In this document: piece by piece, positions 51,016 through 60,499 of the stretch
Position numbering within the stretch: the stretch's first letter is position 1
Layout of the letters: each line of letters starts with the position of its first letter
Assembly: GCF_004765815.2 (NCBI RefSeq)
Contig: NZ_SBIS02000014.1
Location: forward strand, 78,516-142,515
Direction of reading: 5' to 3'
Length of the DNA stretch: 64,000 nucleotides
Source of the DNA: Halorussus salinus
GTDB taxonomy: Archaea > Halobacteriota > Halobacteria > Halobacteriales > Haladaptataceae
The notes under the pieces: model-generated
What the model was told of the DNA's origin: nothing
The model's database searches: none
The model's input: only the letters and a program-made list of their open reading frames with translations
Program-made: the position numbers and the translations under genes

Positions 51016-52271
51016 AGCGCACCTCGCTCGCCCGCCTTGGCGACCGCCGCGGCGAGGCCGTCGTCGGTCCCCCAGTCGAGGACCGGAACCCCGCGCCGCC
51101 GGAGTTCGGCGACGCGGTTCGCGCGCTCGGTCGCCGCGAGCCTCCGCCCCGGCGTCTCGTCGCCGGTCGCGTCGGGACTGACGACCGTGACGCTGTGGCC
51201 GTGGGCCTCCAGCGTGCTGGCGACCGTCACCGCGCCGTCGTCACAGAGCGGCGTCAGGAACGTGACCTGCGTGCCCGCGCTCAACCGCCGCCGGACGCGG
51301 GCGATTCGGTCCGCTATCGGCTCGCCGTCGTCGCTCGGCGGCGACGCGGCGAACGCGGGATGCGACCCGAGGAGTCGAACCGCGCGCGTCTCGTGGTCGG
51401 TGCCCGCGTCCGGCGGGAGCCAGCACTCCTCGCGGCCGAGCGCCGCCACGCCGACCCGGTTGCGTCCCCCGAGGAGCGACCCGACCAACCGCTGTGCCGC
51501 GGCGACGCTCCGCACGACGGCGTGGGGTTCGCCCTCGGGTGCCCGGTAGGCCGACCGGCGGGCGTCCACCAGCAGGACGACCGCGGCGCTTCGCTCCTCG
51601 CGGTACTCGACGGTCGTCAGCTCCCCGGCGCGAGCGAACCGCTTCCAGTCGATGCGGCTCATCGCGTCGCCGCGCCGGTACTCGCGGGTCTGGTGGAACT
51701 CGACGCCCGCGCCGCCGTCGTCGGTCAGCAGGTCGCCCGCGTCCGCGACCGCGAGGCTCCGCCGGGGCGGCGCGCCCCCCGCGACGGTGCAGTCGATTTC
51801 GGTCTCGGCGGCGACGGTGGTCTCGACCTCGTACTCGCCGCTGGCGTCCCGGACCACCACCGTCGCGGGGTCGAACCCGTGCTTGCCCTCCTCGGCCGCG
51901 ACGGTGTACTCGAAAGTGGCCTCCCCGCCGGGTCGGAGCGGTCCGCCGTACCGCGGCGAGCCGTCGGTGACGGTCAGCGCGGGCGGCACGCCGTCCACGA
52001 CCCGGCAGTCGAACAGGGTCTCGTCGCCGACGTTCCGGACCGTGACGGCCACGTCCACCGACTCGCCGGGCGAGGGCGCGCGCTCGCTCACGCGGCGGTC
52101 GAGTTCGAGGTCCGGGGATTCGGGCGGTTCGGGCGAGAGCCGCGGGTACGCCGCGAACGCGACGCCCGCGACCGAGACCAACACGAGGTCGGGTCGGTCG
52201 GCGACGAGACCGACCGCGCCGACCAGCAGGGTTACGGCGACGACGCCGCGCCAGCGTCTGGTCTCGGTCAT
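51012..52271 (-). CDS. DUF58 protein
   Basis: 419 residues from ATG 52271. Two N-terminal membrane helices, a CARDB-like outer domain (SVDVAVTVRNVGDETLF), then the DUF58 core EYRRGDAMSRIDWKRFAR and a VWA-like domain (VVLLVDARRSAYR). DUF58 proteins normally work with MoxR AAA+ chaperones and DUF4129/transglutaminase proteins at the membrane. The start overlaps the DUF7269 stop by 4 bp. Confidence 0.85.
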   Translation of the reverse strand: MTETRRWRGVVAVTLLVGAVGLVADRPDLVLVSVAGVAFAAYPRLSPEPPESPDLELDRRVSERAPSPGESVDVAVTVRNVGDETLFDCRVVDGVPPALTVTDGSPRYGGPLRPGGEATFEYTVAAEEGKHGFDPATVVVRDASGEYEVETTVAAETEIDCTVAGGAPPRRSLAVADAGDLLTDDGGAGVEFHQTREYRRGDAMSRIDWKRFARAGELTTVEYREERSAAVVLLVDARRSAYRAPEGEPHAVVRSVAAAQRLVGSLLGGRNRVGVAALGREECWLPPDAGTDHETRAVRLLGSHPAFAASPPSDDGEPIADRIARVRRRLSAGTQVTFLTPLCDDGAVTVASTLEAHGHSVTVVSPDATGDETPGRRLAATERANRVAELRRRGVPVLDWGTDDGLAAAVAKAGERGAL

Positions 52272-52867
52272 CGCTCGCCCTCCCCGGAGCGACCCCGGTC
52301 GTCGGCGTCGAGAAGTTCGCTCACGGCTCGCCGAGCGCCGCGCCTGCCCCACGGTTCGCCGCGGGCCAGCGCCAGCAGGCGGGCCTCGACGCCGGGATTC
52401 TCCCCGGCGAGGAACGCGGCGGCCTCGCCGTCGTCGGTCCACGTCCCACTGTCGAGGCGTCGCTCGGCCTCCTCGCGCGAGCAGTCGCCCCGCCGGACCT
52501 GCGTCTCGATTGCGACCGTGCGGAGTCGCTCGCGTAGCTCCTCGCGGCGCTCGTCGCCGACGACCGGGAGGAGCGCGGTTCGGCTGTCGAGGGCGTCGTC
52601 CACCGCGTCGCCCGCGACCGGTGCGGTCACGGGGCGCTCGGGGGTCGGCGTCTCGGTCTGTTCGAGCGCGCCGCCCCCGCCGGACGCCACTGCGGAGAGG
52701 GCGACGAGCAGTCCGACCCCCGCGAAGGCCGCGACCACGAAGTAGTCGTTGCCGAGCGCGGCCAGCAACGCGCCGACGACCCCGCCCGCGGGGCCGCCGC
52801 CGAGCGCGAGCGCGACCCCGAGCGCGACCACGCCCGCGGCCCCCGAGACGAGTCGGTAGCGTTTCAT
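52268..52867 (-). CDS. DUF7269-type membrane protein
   Basis: 199 residues. Two Gly/Ala-rich hydrophobic spans (about 7-25 and 40-62), then a charged cytoplasmic domain with RREELRERLRTVAIETQVRRG. Coupled to DUF58 by overlap. Function unknown; the operon suggests an accessory part of a MoxR-type membrane assembly. Confidence 0.72.
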   Translation of the reverse strand: MKRYRLVSGAAGVVALGVALALGGGPAGGVVGALLAALGNDYFVVAAFAGVGLLVALSAVASGGGGALEQTETPTPERPVTAPVAGDAVDDALDSRTALLPVVGDERREELRERLRTVAIETQVRRGDCSREEAERRLDSGTWTDDGEAAAFLAGENPGVEARLLALARGEPWGRRGARRAVSELLDADDRGRSGEGER

Positions 52868-52919
52868 CGGCCCACCTCCGGTCGATTGCGTCTCAGTCGG
52901 CTCTCCGGTAGCGAGCGGT

Positions 52920-53864
52920 TCACTGCCTCACCTCCAGTTGCGAGCGCAGGCGCTCGACGGTCCGCTCGGCGCGCTCGCGGCGCTCGTCGGTCACGCGAGC
53001 GCCGCCGTATCGGACCTCCTCGAACAGCGCGGTCAGGTCCCGGACCGCCTCGTCGTCCGCGCCGCGGCGCTTCGCGGCCGCCGCGCACTCTCCCGGCGTG
53101 AGGTGAGTTCGGTCGTCCAAGTCGAGTCGTTCGACCATCTCGAACCACGCCGCGGATACCGCGTTCTGGGGGTCCGGGTCGGGGCGTGGCTCGTCGCCCG
53201 CGTCGTCCGCTCGTCCGGCCGCGCCCGGCGCGATGCGGGCGAGAATTCGGTCGCGGAACCGGACCGCCACGGCGACGAGCGTCGCCAGCACCAGATAGGG
53301 GATGAGGTCCAGAAGCAACTCCAAGAGGTCCCGCAGGAGCCAAATCAGTTGCTGAACCAGCGGCGGGTCGGTCGCTCCCGCGCCGCTCCCGGACCGGTCG
53401 TTCCGACTGCTCGCGCCCCGATTCTGCTCGTCGCCGCTCCCGCTGGACTGCTGTCGGCGCTCGTTCGCGCCGCTCCCGGCGGACTGGCGCTGTTGCTCGT
53501 TCGCACCGCTCCCCGCCCGCTGTTCGGGTTCGCCGCCGTCGCCGCTCCCGGCGGATTTCGTGTGGTCGCCCTCGTCGGCGTCCGGGTCGGCTCTCGACGC
53601 TTGCATCTGCTGGTCGCCCGACGTGCCCTCCGCTGGCGACCCGTCGTCGGCGGACCCAGACTGGCCGGTCGCCGACCGGCCTCTGTCGATGGCGTCGTCC
53701 AACTTCTGGGCCTGTCCCGACCCGATGGGGACCTTACTGTAGTCGAAGTCCGTGACCTCCTCGGGGTCGGTCTCGACCGTCGAGTCGAGCGTGGTCGAGG
53801 TCGCGCCGATGGCGAGGACACAACAGAGCGCGACGACGACCGTGAGAACGGAGTCGGCCCCCAT
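52920..53864 (-). CDS. DUF4129 domain membrane protein
   Basis: 314 residues from ATG 53864. A signal-like helix is followed by an outer region of about 150 residues rich in Gly, Ser and Asp with GSGANEQ/GSGANER repeats, a membrane helix (about 195-220: LLELLLDLIPYLVLATLV) and a cytoplasmic DUF4129 domain ending in AAAAKRRGADDEAVRDLTALFEEVRYGG. First gene of the operon. The repeat region looks like an O-glycosylated stalk. Confidence 0.8.
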   Translation of the reverse strand: MGADSVLTVVVALCCVLAIGATSTTLDSTVETDPEEVTDFDYSKVPIGSGQAQKLDDAIDRGRSATGQSGSADDGSPAEGTSGDQQMQASRADPDADEGDHTKSAGSGDGGEPEQRAGSGANEQQRQSAGSGANERRQQSSGSGDEQNRGASSRNDRSGSGAGATDPPLVQQLIWLLRDLLELLLDLIPYLVLATLVAVAVRFRDRILARIAPGAAGRADDAGDEPRPDPDPQNAVSAAWFEMVERLDLDDRTHLTPGECAAAAKRRGADDEAVRDLTALFEEVRYGGARVTDERRERAERTVERLRSQLEVRQ

Positions 53865-54016
53865 CGTCACTTCGGAGGGCTCTCGGCGACTGTCGTTCGG
53901 CGACCGGTTCGGTGCATTCTCGTCCGGTCGGAAGGGGCGTCGGCGGTTAATTATGACTCGCTTAAGCCCGACATATCCCGCGGATAATAATCCGGATACG
54001 GCTCCGTCTCCGAGGT

Positions 54017-55105
54017 GTGTTCGAGACACTGACTGACGGCCGCGGGCGTCGCCGTGCCCTTGCCGTCGCGCTCGTCGGGTTACTCGTCGCTTTCGCCGGG
54101 TGCGCCGGGTTGGGTGGGTCCGACGCCGCGACGACGGAGAACGGAACGACCGCGGTCGAACCGACGACCGGCGAATCGACTCCGACGACCGACACCGCCG
54201 CGACGACTGCGGCGAACGACAGTTCCGCGACGACCGACGACGGTTCGGAGACGCCCGCCGACGACTCGGGGACGCCCGCGACGAACGAAAGTACCACCTC
54301 CTCGTCCGGTCACTCTCACGGCGGCGAGGACCACTCCCACGGCGGGACCGACGATTCGACCGCGAACGACTCGACCGCGAACGCGTCCGCGGGGAGCGCG
54401 TCGGCCGACTCCTCGGGGAAGATTGCGGTCGCAGTCGCCGGGAGCGAACTCTCCCTCGACGACCGCTCGTCGGGTGACCCGCTCTCCATCGCGGCCGACG
54501 ACGACCACACGTGGCGAGCGGATTCGAGCGTCACGCTCGCCGCGGCGCTCGGTACCTTCGGCATCGACGCCAACGAGACCGCGCTGACCTACGACGGCCG
54601 GACCTACCGCGAGTCCACCGACGGCACGGAAATCTACTACCGGGTGAGCGGCGAGGAGGTAGACCCCCAATCGGCCACGCTGGACGACGGCGACCAAGTG
54701 TGGGTCACCGTCGAGACCGCCGACGCGAACTACTCGGTTCCCGGCGACTACATCCGGGCGGCCCAACTCCACGTCCACGGGCCGATGGAGTTCACCGTGA
54801 ACGGCGAGGAGGTAGACTTCAGCGAGGAGCGGTTCCAGTCGGGCCACCGCCACTTCCACTTCGAGGGCGGACAGGCGAACCCGTGGCACGCCCACTCGTG
54901 GAGCGTCACGCTCCAGTACGGCCTGAACACGCTGTCGGGCATCAACGTGACCGACGATTCGGTGACGTACAACGGGACGACCTACGAGCGCGGACCCGAC
55001 ACGACGGTCGAGTTCGTAGTCAACGGCGAGTCCGTCGAACCGAGCGAGTACTTCCTGAAGGACGGCGACGACGTGCGGGTCGTGGTCCAAGCGGAGGAGT
55101 CGTAA
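54017..55105 (+). CDS. His-rich secreted lipoprotein with repeated domain
   Basis: 362 residues, GTG start. Lipobox VAFAGC near residue 28, a Thr/Ser/Asp-rich tether of about 100 residues containing GHSHGGEDHSHGG, then two or more similar small beta-domains (YRVSGEEVDPQSATLDDGD compared with FVVNGESVEPSEYFLKDGD). Between them a second His cluster reads HVHG, GHRHFHFEG and NPWHAHSW. This looks like an extracellular metal-binding protein (zinc, copper or nickel). A TATA-like GATAATAA near 53983-53990 fits leaderless translation. Ligand not certain. Confidence 0.75.
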   Translation: MFETLTDGRGRRRALAVALVGLLVAFAGCAGLGGSDAATTENGTTAVEPTTGESTPTTDTAATTAANDSSATTDDGSETPADDSGTPATNESTTSSSGHSHGGEDHSHGGTDDSTANDSTANASAGSASADSSGKIAVAVAGSELSLDDRSSGDPLSIAADDDHTWRADSSVTLAAALGTFGIDANETALTYDGRTYRESTDGTEIYYRVSGEEVDPQSATLDDGDQVWVTVETADANYSVPGDYIRAAQLHVHGPMEFTVNGEEVDFSEERFQSGHRHFHFEGGQANPWHAHSWSVTLQYGLNTLSGINVTDDSVTYNGTTYERGPDTTVEFVVNGESVEPSEYFLKDGDDVRVVVQAEES

Positions 55106-55331
55106 GTTCGGACTCCTCGCGATGACGGAGACCGGGCCGGAGCATCGCCCGAAACCGACTCTCGTTTACAATTACTTCGAACTATGCGAGGACGAACGAG
55201 GAGACAGAAAAGTCTTCTCGTCTTGCGTTTACTAGAGGCCTAACTTAAAAGCTGGCTATGTGAACGACAGCAACCATTTGGAGCGGCCAGAAGACTTTTC
55301 TACGGTTCATTCCCGACGAACCGCGGAAAAT

Positions 55332-56954
55332 ATGACGACACGGACACCGCAATCTCAAGACGAGTTGGAGACGGGCGAACGCGATGGCACTCTCACGAAC
55401 GGCGACTCTACGCGACGACTCTCGCGCCGGGGGTATCTCGGCGCGCTCGGCGCGACCGGTCTCGCCGCGAGCGCGTCCCCCGCGCTCGTCGGACGGGCGA
55501 GCGCGGCGACGACCGACCGAATCGAACGAATGAAAGACGAGTACGGCACCGTCGTGGACGTGGTGGACGCGGGCGCGGACCCGACCGGCGGCGAGTCCGT
55601 CACCTCGGTCCTCGACGCGAACGCGGGCGACGACACGCTCTTGGTCTTCCCGCCGGGGCGCTACCGAATGACCGAGGAGTTCCGCCACTGCGGCTTCGAG
55701 GGCTTCGGGATGGTCGGCGACGACGCCACCATCGTCCCCGGCGACTACGACGAGTTCGAGGCACCGAACCGGCGGCTCTTCCGACTCGGCGTCTATCACA
55801 ACCCCGGCAAGGACCTCCACGTCGAGGGGTTCACCGTGGACCAGACGGCCCCCGACACGGGTATCCGGGCCATCGAGGCCCAAGTCTCGGACGGGCTGAC
55901 GGTCAAGGACTTCCTCGTCAACGGCAAGCACGACAGCGGCACGTGGGGTCCGGCGCTGTTCGACGTGATGGACCCGAACGGAACCGGCACCGTCGAGGAG
56001 TTCCGGGCACCTGCTGGCGGCGAGTGGGTCTCGAACACGCCCAACGACGGCGAACTCTGGCGCGGTCCGAGCGGCATCATGGTCAGTCGCTACCACGAGG
56101 GGACCGTCGAACTCGTGGACTGCCAACTCGGCGGCTTCCCCGACAACGGCGTCTACGCTGGCAACGCCGAGGGGACCGTCGTCGTCCGGCGCGGCGTCTT
56201 CCGCAACAGCCACGCCAGCAACCTCCGAATCGGCGGCCACCACAGCAAAATCGTCGGCGCGACCGTCGTCGTGGACGACAACCCCGACCACTTCGACAAC
56301 CAGCGCGGGATTCGCCTCGACCGCGGGTCGTGGTTGCAGGTGTTGGACTCGACGGTTCTCCTCGACGAGCCGAACGGAAACGGCATCACGGTCCTCGACG
56401 GCGTGGAGTCGGCCAAGATTCACAACTCCTCGGTCGTTCAGCGCACCGACCGGACGAATCAGGCCGTCGTCGTGGAGTCGGAGGCCGGACCGACCTACGT
56501 CCAGAACGTCCACGTGGACATCCACGGGAGCGGCAACGCCGTCGAAATCAAGGGCGGGGACCGACCCGGAGAGGTCGGCCTCTCGGACGTTCGCATCACT
56601 GGGTCGGCCTCCGGGGCGGTCTTCCGGAACGCCATCCGGTGCGAGCGCGACGACTGCAAGTTCCGCAGGCTGGAGATAGACCAACCGGGAAGCGACTACC
56701 GGCGCGCGCTCGAAATCAACGCCGACGACGCCTACGTCTCCGGGGGCACCTTCGAGACGACCCACCACCCAATCGTCGTCAACGGCACCGGCGCGTGGAT
56801 AGAGGGGACCTATTCCGAGTCCTACGACGGCTACGAGGCGCTTCGACTCAACGATTCGAGCGGCGACGTGGGCGTCGCGGAGAACACGCTGGTCGGCGGC
56901 GTCCTCGACGTGGGCTGTGACGGCCTCTCGATGTACGACAACGAGATGGCCTGA
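55332..56954 (+). CDS. Tat-exported right-handed beta-helix protein, paralogue 1
   Basis: 540 residues from ATG 55332. Tat signal SRRGYLGALG. The start of the mature protein (VVDVVDAGADPTGGESVTS, then FPPGRYRMTEEFRH) is the pectate-lyase-3-like entry, followed by parallel beta-helix coils rich in GxxV/NxxI steps up to the C-terminus. Such proteins bind or cut acidic polysaccharides. It shares extended similarity with the protein at 58895-60412, so the two are a duplicated pair. The N-terminal 24 codons upstream of ATG are open but unlike a signal. Confidence 0.8.
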   Translation: MTTRTPQSQDELETGERDGTLTNGDSTRRLSRRGYLGALGATGLAASASPALVGRASAATTDRIERMKDEYGTVVDVVDAGADPTGGESVTSVLDANAGDDTLLVFPPGRYRMTEEFRHCGFEGFGMVGDDATIVPGDYDEFEAPNRRLFRLGVYHNPGKDLHVEGFTVDQTAPDTGIRAIEAQVSDGLTVKDFLVNGKHDSGTWGPALFDVMDPNGTGTVEEFRAPAGGEWVSNTPNDGELWRGPSGIMVSRYHEGTVELVDCQLGGFPDNGVYAGNAEGTVVVRRGVFRNSHASNLRIGGHHSKIVGATVVVDDNPDHFDNQRGIRLDRGSWLQVLDSTVLLDEPNGNGITVLDGVESAKIHNSSVVQRTDRTNQAVVVESEAGPTYVQNVHVDIHGSGNAVEIKGGDRPGEVGLSDVRITGSASGAVFRNAIRCERDDCKFRRLEIDQPGSDYRRALEINADDAYVSGGTFETTHHPIVVNGTGAWIEGTYSESYDGYEALRLNDSSGDVGVAENTLVGGVLDVGCDGLSMYDNEMA

Positions 56955-56987
56955 CTGCCGATTTTCGCCCGCTTAACTCGCTTACCC

Positions 56988-57012
56988 GGCCGATAATAAA
57001 GGCCGACCGGTG
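56988..57012 (+). promoter_or_regulatory. Shared-type promoter with flanking inverted repeat (copy 1)
   Basis: CGGCCGATAATAAAGGCCG encloses the TATA element between CGGCC and GGCCG arms. An almost identical element precedes the glycosyltransferase gene at 60455-60480. TATA is about 30 bp before ATG 57028. Confidence 0.6.
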
Positions 57013-57027
57013 CGTGAGTTTCCGCCG

Positions 57028-58206
57028 ATGGACTCACGCCCCGCACGCGGTTATCTCGACCTACTGGTCTCGTTCGGTCTGCTGGCGGTGGCGGCCGCCG
57101 CGACCCTCCTCTCGCTCGACGGCATCGCCCGACTCGTCGCGCTGATACCGACGGTCGTCTTCCTGCCGGGGTACGCCGTCGTCTCGATGGCGTATCCGAC
57201 CCGCGGGTCGCCCCCGGAGGAGGCTACCATCGGCTCTTCCGGAACCGGACTCCGGGAGGCGTTTTCGCGTGGCGACCACGCGGTCGGCGGCGTCGAGCGT
57301 GTCGCGCTCGCGGTCCTCTGGAGTGTCGTCGTCGTTCCGGCGGTCGCGCTCGCGGTCCACTTCTCGCCGTTCGATATCGCGGCCGGACCGATTCGGGGCG
57401 GCGTCCTCGGGGCGACGGCGCTCCTGCTGGCCGGGGCGGTCGTGAGTCGCGCCCGCCAGTCCCCCGACGAGCGATTCGCGCCGGGCGTCCCCTCCCTGTC
57501 GGCCCTGTTCGGCGGGTCGTCGTTCGGCTTCCGGCAGTCGTCGGCGCTCGGGACGCCCGCCGGGGGTTCCCGGCCGTGGTCGGGCGTCCTCCTCGGGGTT
57601 AGCCTGTTGCTCCTCGCGTCGTCGGTCGGCTACGCGGTCGTCGCGCCGCCCGCCGACGAGGGGTTCACCGAACTTTACGTCCAGTCCGGCGACGTGACCG
57701 CCGAGACGACCGCGCTCTACCCCTCGACGCTCGCGCGCGGACAACCCCGACCGTTCGACTTCGCGGTCACGAATCAGGAGGGCGAGCGCGTCGAATACGG
57801 TTACGTGGTGCAACTCCAGCGCGTCGATAGGGCGACCGGCGCGACCGTGAACTCGTCGGGCGATGGGGTCTCGGGCGGTGGGGCCTCGGCCGGGACCGCG
57901 AGCGCGAACTTCTCGGTCGGTGGAAACGCGACCTCCTCGGTCGAAGTCGTCGCCGCGACCGAGGTGGACGCCGGGCGATTCGAACTCGCGCCGGGGGAGA
58001 CTCGCAACGTCACCGCGCGCGTCACGCCGCGAGCGACCGGCGACGACCTCCGCGTGGTCGTGTTGCTCTACGAAGGTAGCCCGCCCTCCGACCCGAGTCT
58101 CGACACCGCCTACCGGGCGCTCCGCCTGCCGGTCACGGTGACCGCTGGCGACGGCGGCAGTACCGCTACGCGCCGACCGCCCCGACTTCCCCGAGGAGAC
58201 CGCTGA
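57028..58206 (+). CDS. DUF1616 membrane protein
   Basis: 392 residues. Four to five membrane helices in the first 215 residues (LLVSFGLLAVAAAATLLS, LIPTVVFLPGYAVVSMAYP and later ones), then an outer beta-sandwich domain of about 170 residues (LYVQSGDVTAETTALYPSTL and onward). DUF1616 proteins stand in polysaccharide and surface-glycan loci of halobacteria. The stop overlaps the next start (TGATG). Confidence 0.85.
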   Translation: MDSRPARGYLDLLVSFGLLAVAAAATLLSLDGIARLVALIPTVVFLPGYAVVSMAYPTRGSPPEEATIGSSGTGLREAFSRGDHAVGGVERVALAVLWSVVVVPAVALAVHFSPFDIAAGPIRGGVLGATALLLAGAVVSRARQSPDERFAPGVPSLSALFGGSSFGFRQSSALGTPAGGSRPWSGVLLGVSLLLLASSVGYAVVAPPADEGFTELYVQSGDVTAETTALYPSTLARGQPRPFDFAVTNQEGERVEYGYVVQLQRVDRATGATVNSSGDGVSGGGASAGTASANFSVGGNATSSVEVVAATEVDAGRFELAPGETRNVTARVTPRATGDDLRVVVLLYEGSPPSDPSLDTAYRALRLPVTVTAGDGGSTATRRPPRLPRGDR

Positions 58207-58784
58207 TGTGGCCGTGGGAACACGTCGCGTTCGGCTACCTGCTGGTCTCGCTCTGTTGGCACGGTTGGCGGCGCGAATCGCCCGACGGCGCGGTCGCGCT
58301 CGCGGCCGGGTTCGGCGCGGTCGCCCCGGACCTCGTGGACAAACCCCTCTCGTGGACGTTCGGGGTGTTCCCCTCGGGGTACGCCGTCGCCCACTCGGCG
58401 TTCGTCTTCCCGGTCTTCGCGGCGGCGCTCTGGCTCGGGTTCCGACGAGACGACGCGGGACCGCTGGCCGTCGCCCTCCTCGTCGGCCACGCCTCCCACC
58501 TCGTCGGCGACGTGATTTACCCGTTCCTGCTGGGCGACGAGTTGGCCCTCGGCGCGGTGCTGTGGCCGGTCGTGGTCACGGCCTCGTCGCCGACCGACGC
58601 CGGACTGGTCGCCCGAACGCTGTACTACCTGCACCAGTGGGTCGTCCGACTCTGGGCGCTCGAGTTCGGCCCCCTGCTCCTGTTCGAGTTGGCGCTCGTC
58701 GGCGTGGTCGCGGCGGTCTGGCTCTACGACGGCGCGCCGGTCCTCTCGGAGTGTCGGGCGGCGCTGGTACGTCGGACGGAGTAG
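58206..58784 (+). CDS. Membrane-bound metal-dependent hydrolase (YdjM/DUF457 type)
   Basis: 192 residues with about five hydrophobic segments. Metal-site motifs are EHVAFGYL, APDLVDKP, HSAFVFP and GHASHLVGD, as in YdjM-like hydrolases. The substrate is probably a membrane lipid or lipid-linked sugar. Coupled to DUF1616. Confidence 0.8.
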   Translation: MWPWEHVAFGYLLVSLCWHGWRRESPDGAVALAAGFGAVAPDLVDKPLSWTFGVFPSGYAVAHSAFVFPVFAAALWLGFRRDDAGPLAVALLVGHASHLVGDVIYPFLLGDELALGAVLWPVVVTASSPTDAGLVARTLYYLHQWVVRLWALEFGPLLLFELALVGVVAAVWLYDGAPVLSECRAALVRRTE

Positions 58785-58894
58785 TCCGGTGACACCTCTC
58801 CTCGCCTCATCCTGCTTGTCAACTGTTGTGGAACCGTGTAACGGCGGGAACGGTCGCCCCGATATATCGGCACTTCGCGCGACGAGCGAGGTGG

Positions 58895-60412
58895 ATGTCT
58901 CCCGAAGACGACACTCCGAACCAGTCGAGTAGACGCCGATTTCTGACGACCGCCGCCGCGACGCTCACCGCCACAGCTACGGGGGCGACCGCCGCGACGA
59001 CCGCTACGGCGACCGCCACGGTCGCCTCCTCGGGGTCGGGCGCGACCCGGAGCGACTACGATACCGTAATCGACGTGACCGAGGCCGGTGCGGACCCCAC
59101 CGGCGAGGAGTCGATAAATCCCGTTCTGAACCGGCTCTGCAACGACGGGGCGACCGACGCGCTCCTCCGGTTCCCGCCGGGCACGTACGCGATGGACGAG
59201 ATGTTCCGACTCGTCTCCTACGACGACGTGGGGTTCGTCGGCGACGACGCGACTATCGTGCCGACCGACGACTTCGACTACGGTGCGCCGTGGCTGTTCC
59301 GCCTCGGCGTCCTCGCCGACCCCGGCCGCGACCTGCTGTTCGAGGGCTTCACCTTCGACTTCACGGCCCCGGACACCGGACTCCGAGCTATCGAGGCGCA
59401 AGTCACCGACGGCTTGCTGGTCCGGGACGTGGACGTGGTGGGCTACCACGACCGCGGGACCCTCGGCCCGGCGCTGTTCAACGTCCTCGATTCCGACGGC
59501 TGGGGGTCCGTCGAGCGGTTCCGCGCGCCCGACGGCGGTGCCTACTCCGAGAACGCCGTCGGCGACATCGCGGTCGGCCCGACCGGCGTACTGGTCAGTC
59601 CCTACCAGCGAGGGACGCTCCGCCTGCGGGACCTCGAAATCGGCCCCTTCCCCGACAACGGACTCTACGCCGACGTGCCCGAGGGGAGGGTGCTGGTCGA
59701 GGGCGGGCGCTACCGGAACAGCAACGTCGCCAGCGTCCGCGTCGCGGGCGACGGGAGCTACGTCCGGGGCACCCGCATCGAAGTCACCGAGAACCGGGCG
59801 GCCGACGTGAACCAGCGCGGCCTCCGACTGGACGAGGGGTCGGACCTCCGGGTCGAGAACGTCGGCATCGAACTCGCCGCACCGAACGGCTACGCGCTCT
59901 CGGTCCAAGACGAAGTGGCGTCGGCCCGCATCGAAAACGTCGAGATTGCCGTCGAGGAGCGCCCCAACAGCGCGATGGTCGTCGCGCCGCGGGCCAACCA
60001 CGTCACGGTCCACGACACCGAGGTCCACCTCGACGGCGGCGGGTACGCCCTCGCGGTCTTCGGCGACGCGCCCGGCCCGGTCGTCGCCCGGAACCTCTCG
60101 GTCTACGGGTGGGCGACCGGCGAGCGGGGCCGCCCCGCGGTCCTCTGCCACCGCGACCACTGCGAGTTCCGCGACCTCGGGGTCTACCAACCCGGCGACC
60201 AGCGCCGCGCGCTCGACGTTCGCGGCGACGACTGCCTCGTCTCCGGGGGCACCTACATGGCCAGCACCTACCCGCTCTACAACACCGGCTCCGGGACCCG
60301 GTTCGAGGGCGTCACCGCCGACTCGTGGGGCGAGTACCCGGCGCTCTACCTGCTCGACGGCGAGGAGGTCGCCGTCGAGGACTGCACGCTCCTCGGGGGC
60401 GTTCGTCGCTGA
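58895..60412 (+). CDS. Tat-exported right-handed beta-helix protein, paralogue 2
   Basis: 505 residues from ATG 58895. Tat signal SRRRFLTTAA with a long Ala/Thr run. VIDVTEAGADPTGEES and FPPGTYAMDEMFRL match paralogue 1, and APDTGLRAIEAQVTDGL matches APDTGIRAIEAQVSDGL there. The helix coils show cysteine pairs (CHRDHCEF and CERDDCKF in the two copies). TATA GATATATC at 58861-58868 gives a short leader. Likely an exported glycan-binding or lyase-type protein. Confidence 0.8.
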   Translation: MSPEDDTPNQSSRRRFLTTAAATLTATATGATAATTATATATVASSGSGATRSDYDTVIDVTEAGADPTGEESINPVLNRLCNDGATDALLRFPPGTYAMDEMFRLVSYDDVGFVGDDATIVPTDDFDYGAPWLFRLGVLADPGRDLLFEGFTFDFTAPDTGLRAIEAQVTDGLLVRDVDVVGYHDRGTLGPALFNVLDSDGWGSVERFRAPDGGAYSENAVGDIAVGPTGVLVSPYQRGTLRLRDLEIGPFPDNGLYADVPEGRVLVEGGRYRNSNVASVRVAGDGSYVRGTRIEVTENRAADVNQRGLRLDEGSDLRVENVGIELAAPNGYALSVQDEVASARIENVEIAVEERPNSAMVVAPRANHVTVHDTEVHLDGGGYALAVFGDAPGPVVARNLSVYGWATGERGRPAVLCHRDHCEFRDLGVYQPGDQRRALDVRGDDCLVSGGTYMASTYPLYNTGSGTRFEGVTADSWGEYPALYLLDGEEVAVEDCTLLGGVRR

Positions 60413-60454
60413 ACCCACCGACAGAAGTCGTCACGGACTCCCGAAAGGGCGGCT

Positions 60455-60480
60455 TAGCCGGTCGGTAGTAAAGGCCGGTC
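60455..60480 (+). promoter_or_regulatory. Shared-type promoter with flanking inverted repeat (copy 2)
   Basis: CGGTCGGTAGTAAAGGCCGG matches copy 1 at 56988 in 20 of about 25 positions, including CTTA upstream. TATA is about 30 bp before ATG 60500, so the two operons are probably co-regulated. Confidence 0.6.
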
Positions 60481-60499
60481 GCTCCCTACGTCCCGGCAG

